Shown: one piece after another, positions 5,677 through 5,898 of the stretch | Layout: the number at the start of each line of letters is the position of its first letter | How positions within the stretch are numbered: position 1 is the first letter of the stretch | DNA from: Ardenticatenia bacterium | GTDB lineage: Bacteria > Chloroflexota > Anaerolineae > Aggregatilineales > Aggregatilineaceae | Direction of reading: 5' to 3' | DNA: 5,898 bases | NCBI GenBank assembly: GCA_026984385.1 | Contig: JALSSH010000002.1 | Coordinates: forward strand, 1-5,898 | Program-made: the position numbers and the translations under genes | The notes under the pieces: generated by a model | What the model was told of the DNA's origin: nothing | The model's input: only the letters and a program-made list of their open reading frames with translations | The model's database searches: none

Positions 5677-5898
5677 CTATGTGACAAAGGCTTGGTGCCC
5701 TGCGTGGCGTTGCCATGCCCCGCTTTCCAGAATTTCTTGCATGGTCTCCACAGCCAGGTGCACCTCGTCGTCCGTGTTATAAAAATGCGGTGAAACCCGA
5801 ATGCCGGCTTGGGGACGATAGTCAATGATGATGTTGCGCGCCAACAACTCGCGCGACACCTCGTAAGCGTGAGGTGGGTTGATAGTGACCGTCCCACC
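5677..5898 (-). CDS. Kynureninase-like class-V aminotransferase-fold PLP enzyme, C-terminal 73 residues (5' end beyond the right edge)
   Basis: The open frame enters from the right edge, starting GGTVTINPPHAYEVSRELL, and ends with TAG at 5677-5679. It has the C-terminal small domain of fold-type-I class-V PLP enzymes: a 'VSRELLARNIIIDYRP' helix-strand, then 'AGIRVSPHFYNTDDEV' and a last helix 'AVETMQEIL'. The Arg of GIRVSPHFYN (residue 34 of the fragment) matches the substrate-carboxylate Arg in the kynureninase text 'GIRVAP.PLYN'. The active-site Lys lies outside the window. Kynureninase cleaves kynurenine to anthranilate and alanine. The neighbouring kynB supports this assignment over a cysteine desulfurase or a general class-V aminotransferase, but 73 residues cannot prove it. 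The last 15 residues or so after the final helix are a non-conserved tail. Internal GTG and ATG codons are not the start. Confidence 0.7.
   Translation of the reverse strand, partial: GGTVTINPPHAYEVSRELLARNIIIDYRPQAGIRVSPHFYNTDDEVHLAVETMQEILESGAWQRHAGHQAFVT

Overview
The window is a GC-rich bacterial chromosomal segment and probably comes from the Chloroflexota (Anaerolineae or a relative). That assignment is inference. It rests on a membrane-anchored TPR protein with a Thr/Pro-rich spacer of a kind common in that phylum, on an orphan helicase-associated-domain protein, and on promoters with a clean TATAAT. No rRNA or tRNA gene, insertion sequence, phage gene or CRISPR array is visible. Coding density is high and the longest gene-free stretch is about 220 bases.

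Left part (1-2126, minus strand): a two-gene unit is read leftward. A 571-residue protein with a helicase-associated (XPB/Ssl2-type, Helicase_C_3-like) C-terminal domain but no ATPase motifs is followed nine bases later by the first 133 residues of a galactokinase-like GHMP kinase. That kinase has an altered sugar-binding loop and runs off the left edge. Its ORF is easily overlooked because it has no stop inside the window.

Middle (2127-4466, plus strand): a divergent 221-bp intergenic region carries a TATAAT promoter for a beta-hydroxyacid dehydrogenase of the tartronate semialdehyde reductase / HIBADH family. A second promoter (TGGACA-N17-TATAAT) then drives a single-pass membrane TPR protein. 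The two leaders share several short sequence blocks.

Right part (4463-5898, minus strand): a leftward cluster, in transcription order, holds the C-terminal end of a kynureninase-like fold-type-I PLP enzyme, a kynurenine formamidase (KynB) and a stand-alone CheY-like receiver protein. The first two would catalyse consecutive steps of kynurenine-pathway tryptophan breakdown. A perfect 16-bp palindrome lies just before kynB. The receiver gene and the TPR gene converge so tightly that both stop codons sit in one CTAG. That CTAG lies in the loop of an 8-bp all-GC inverted repeat, which may act as a compact two-way transcription end.

Most of the window is ordinary metabolic and housekeeping sequence. 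I see no clear evidence of an undescribed multi-gene system. The points most worth checking are the altered GHMP-kinase loop, the stop-codon hairpin, the kynB operator candidate and the partial kynurenine operon.
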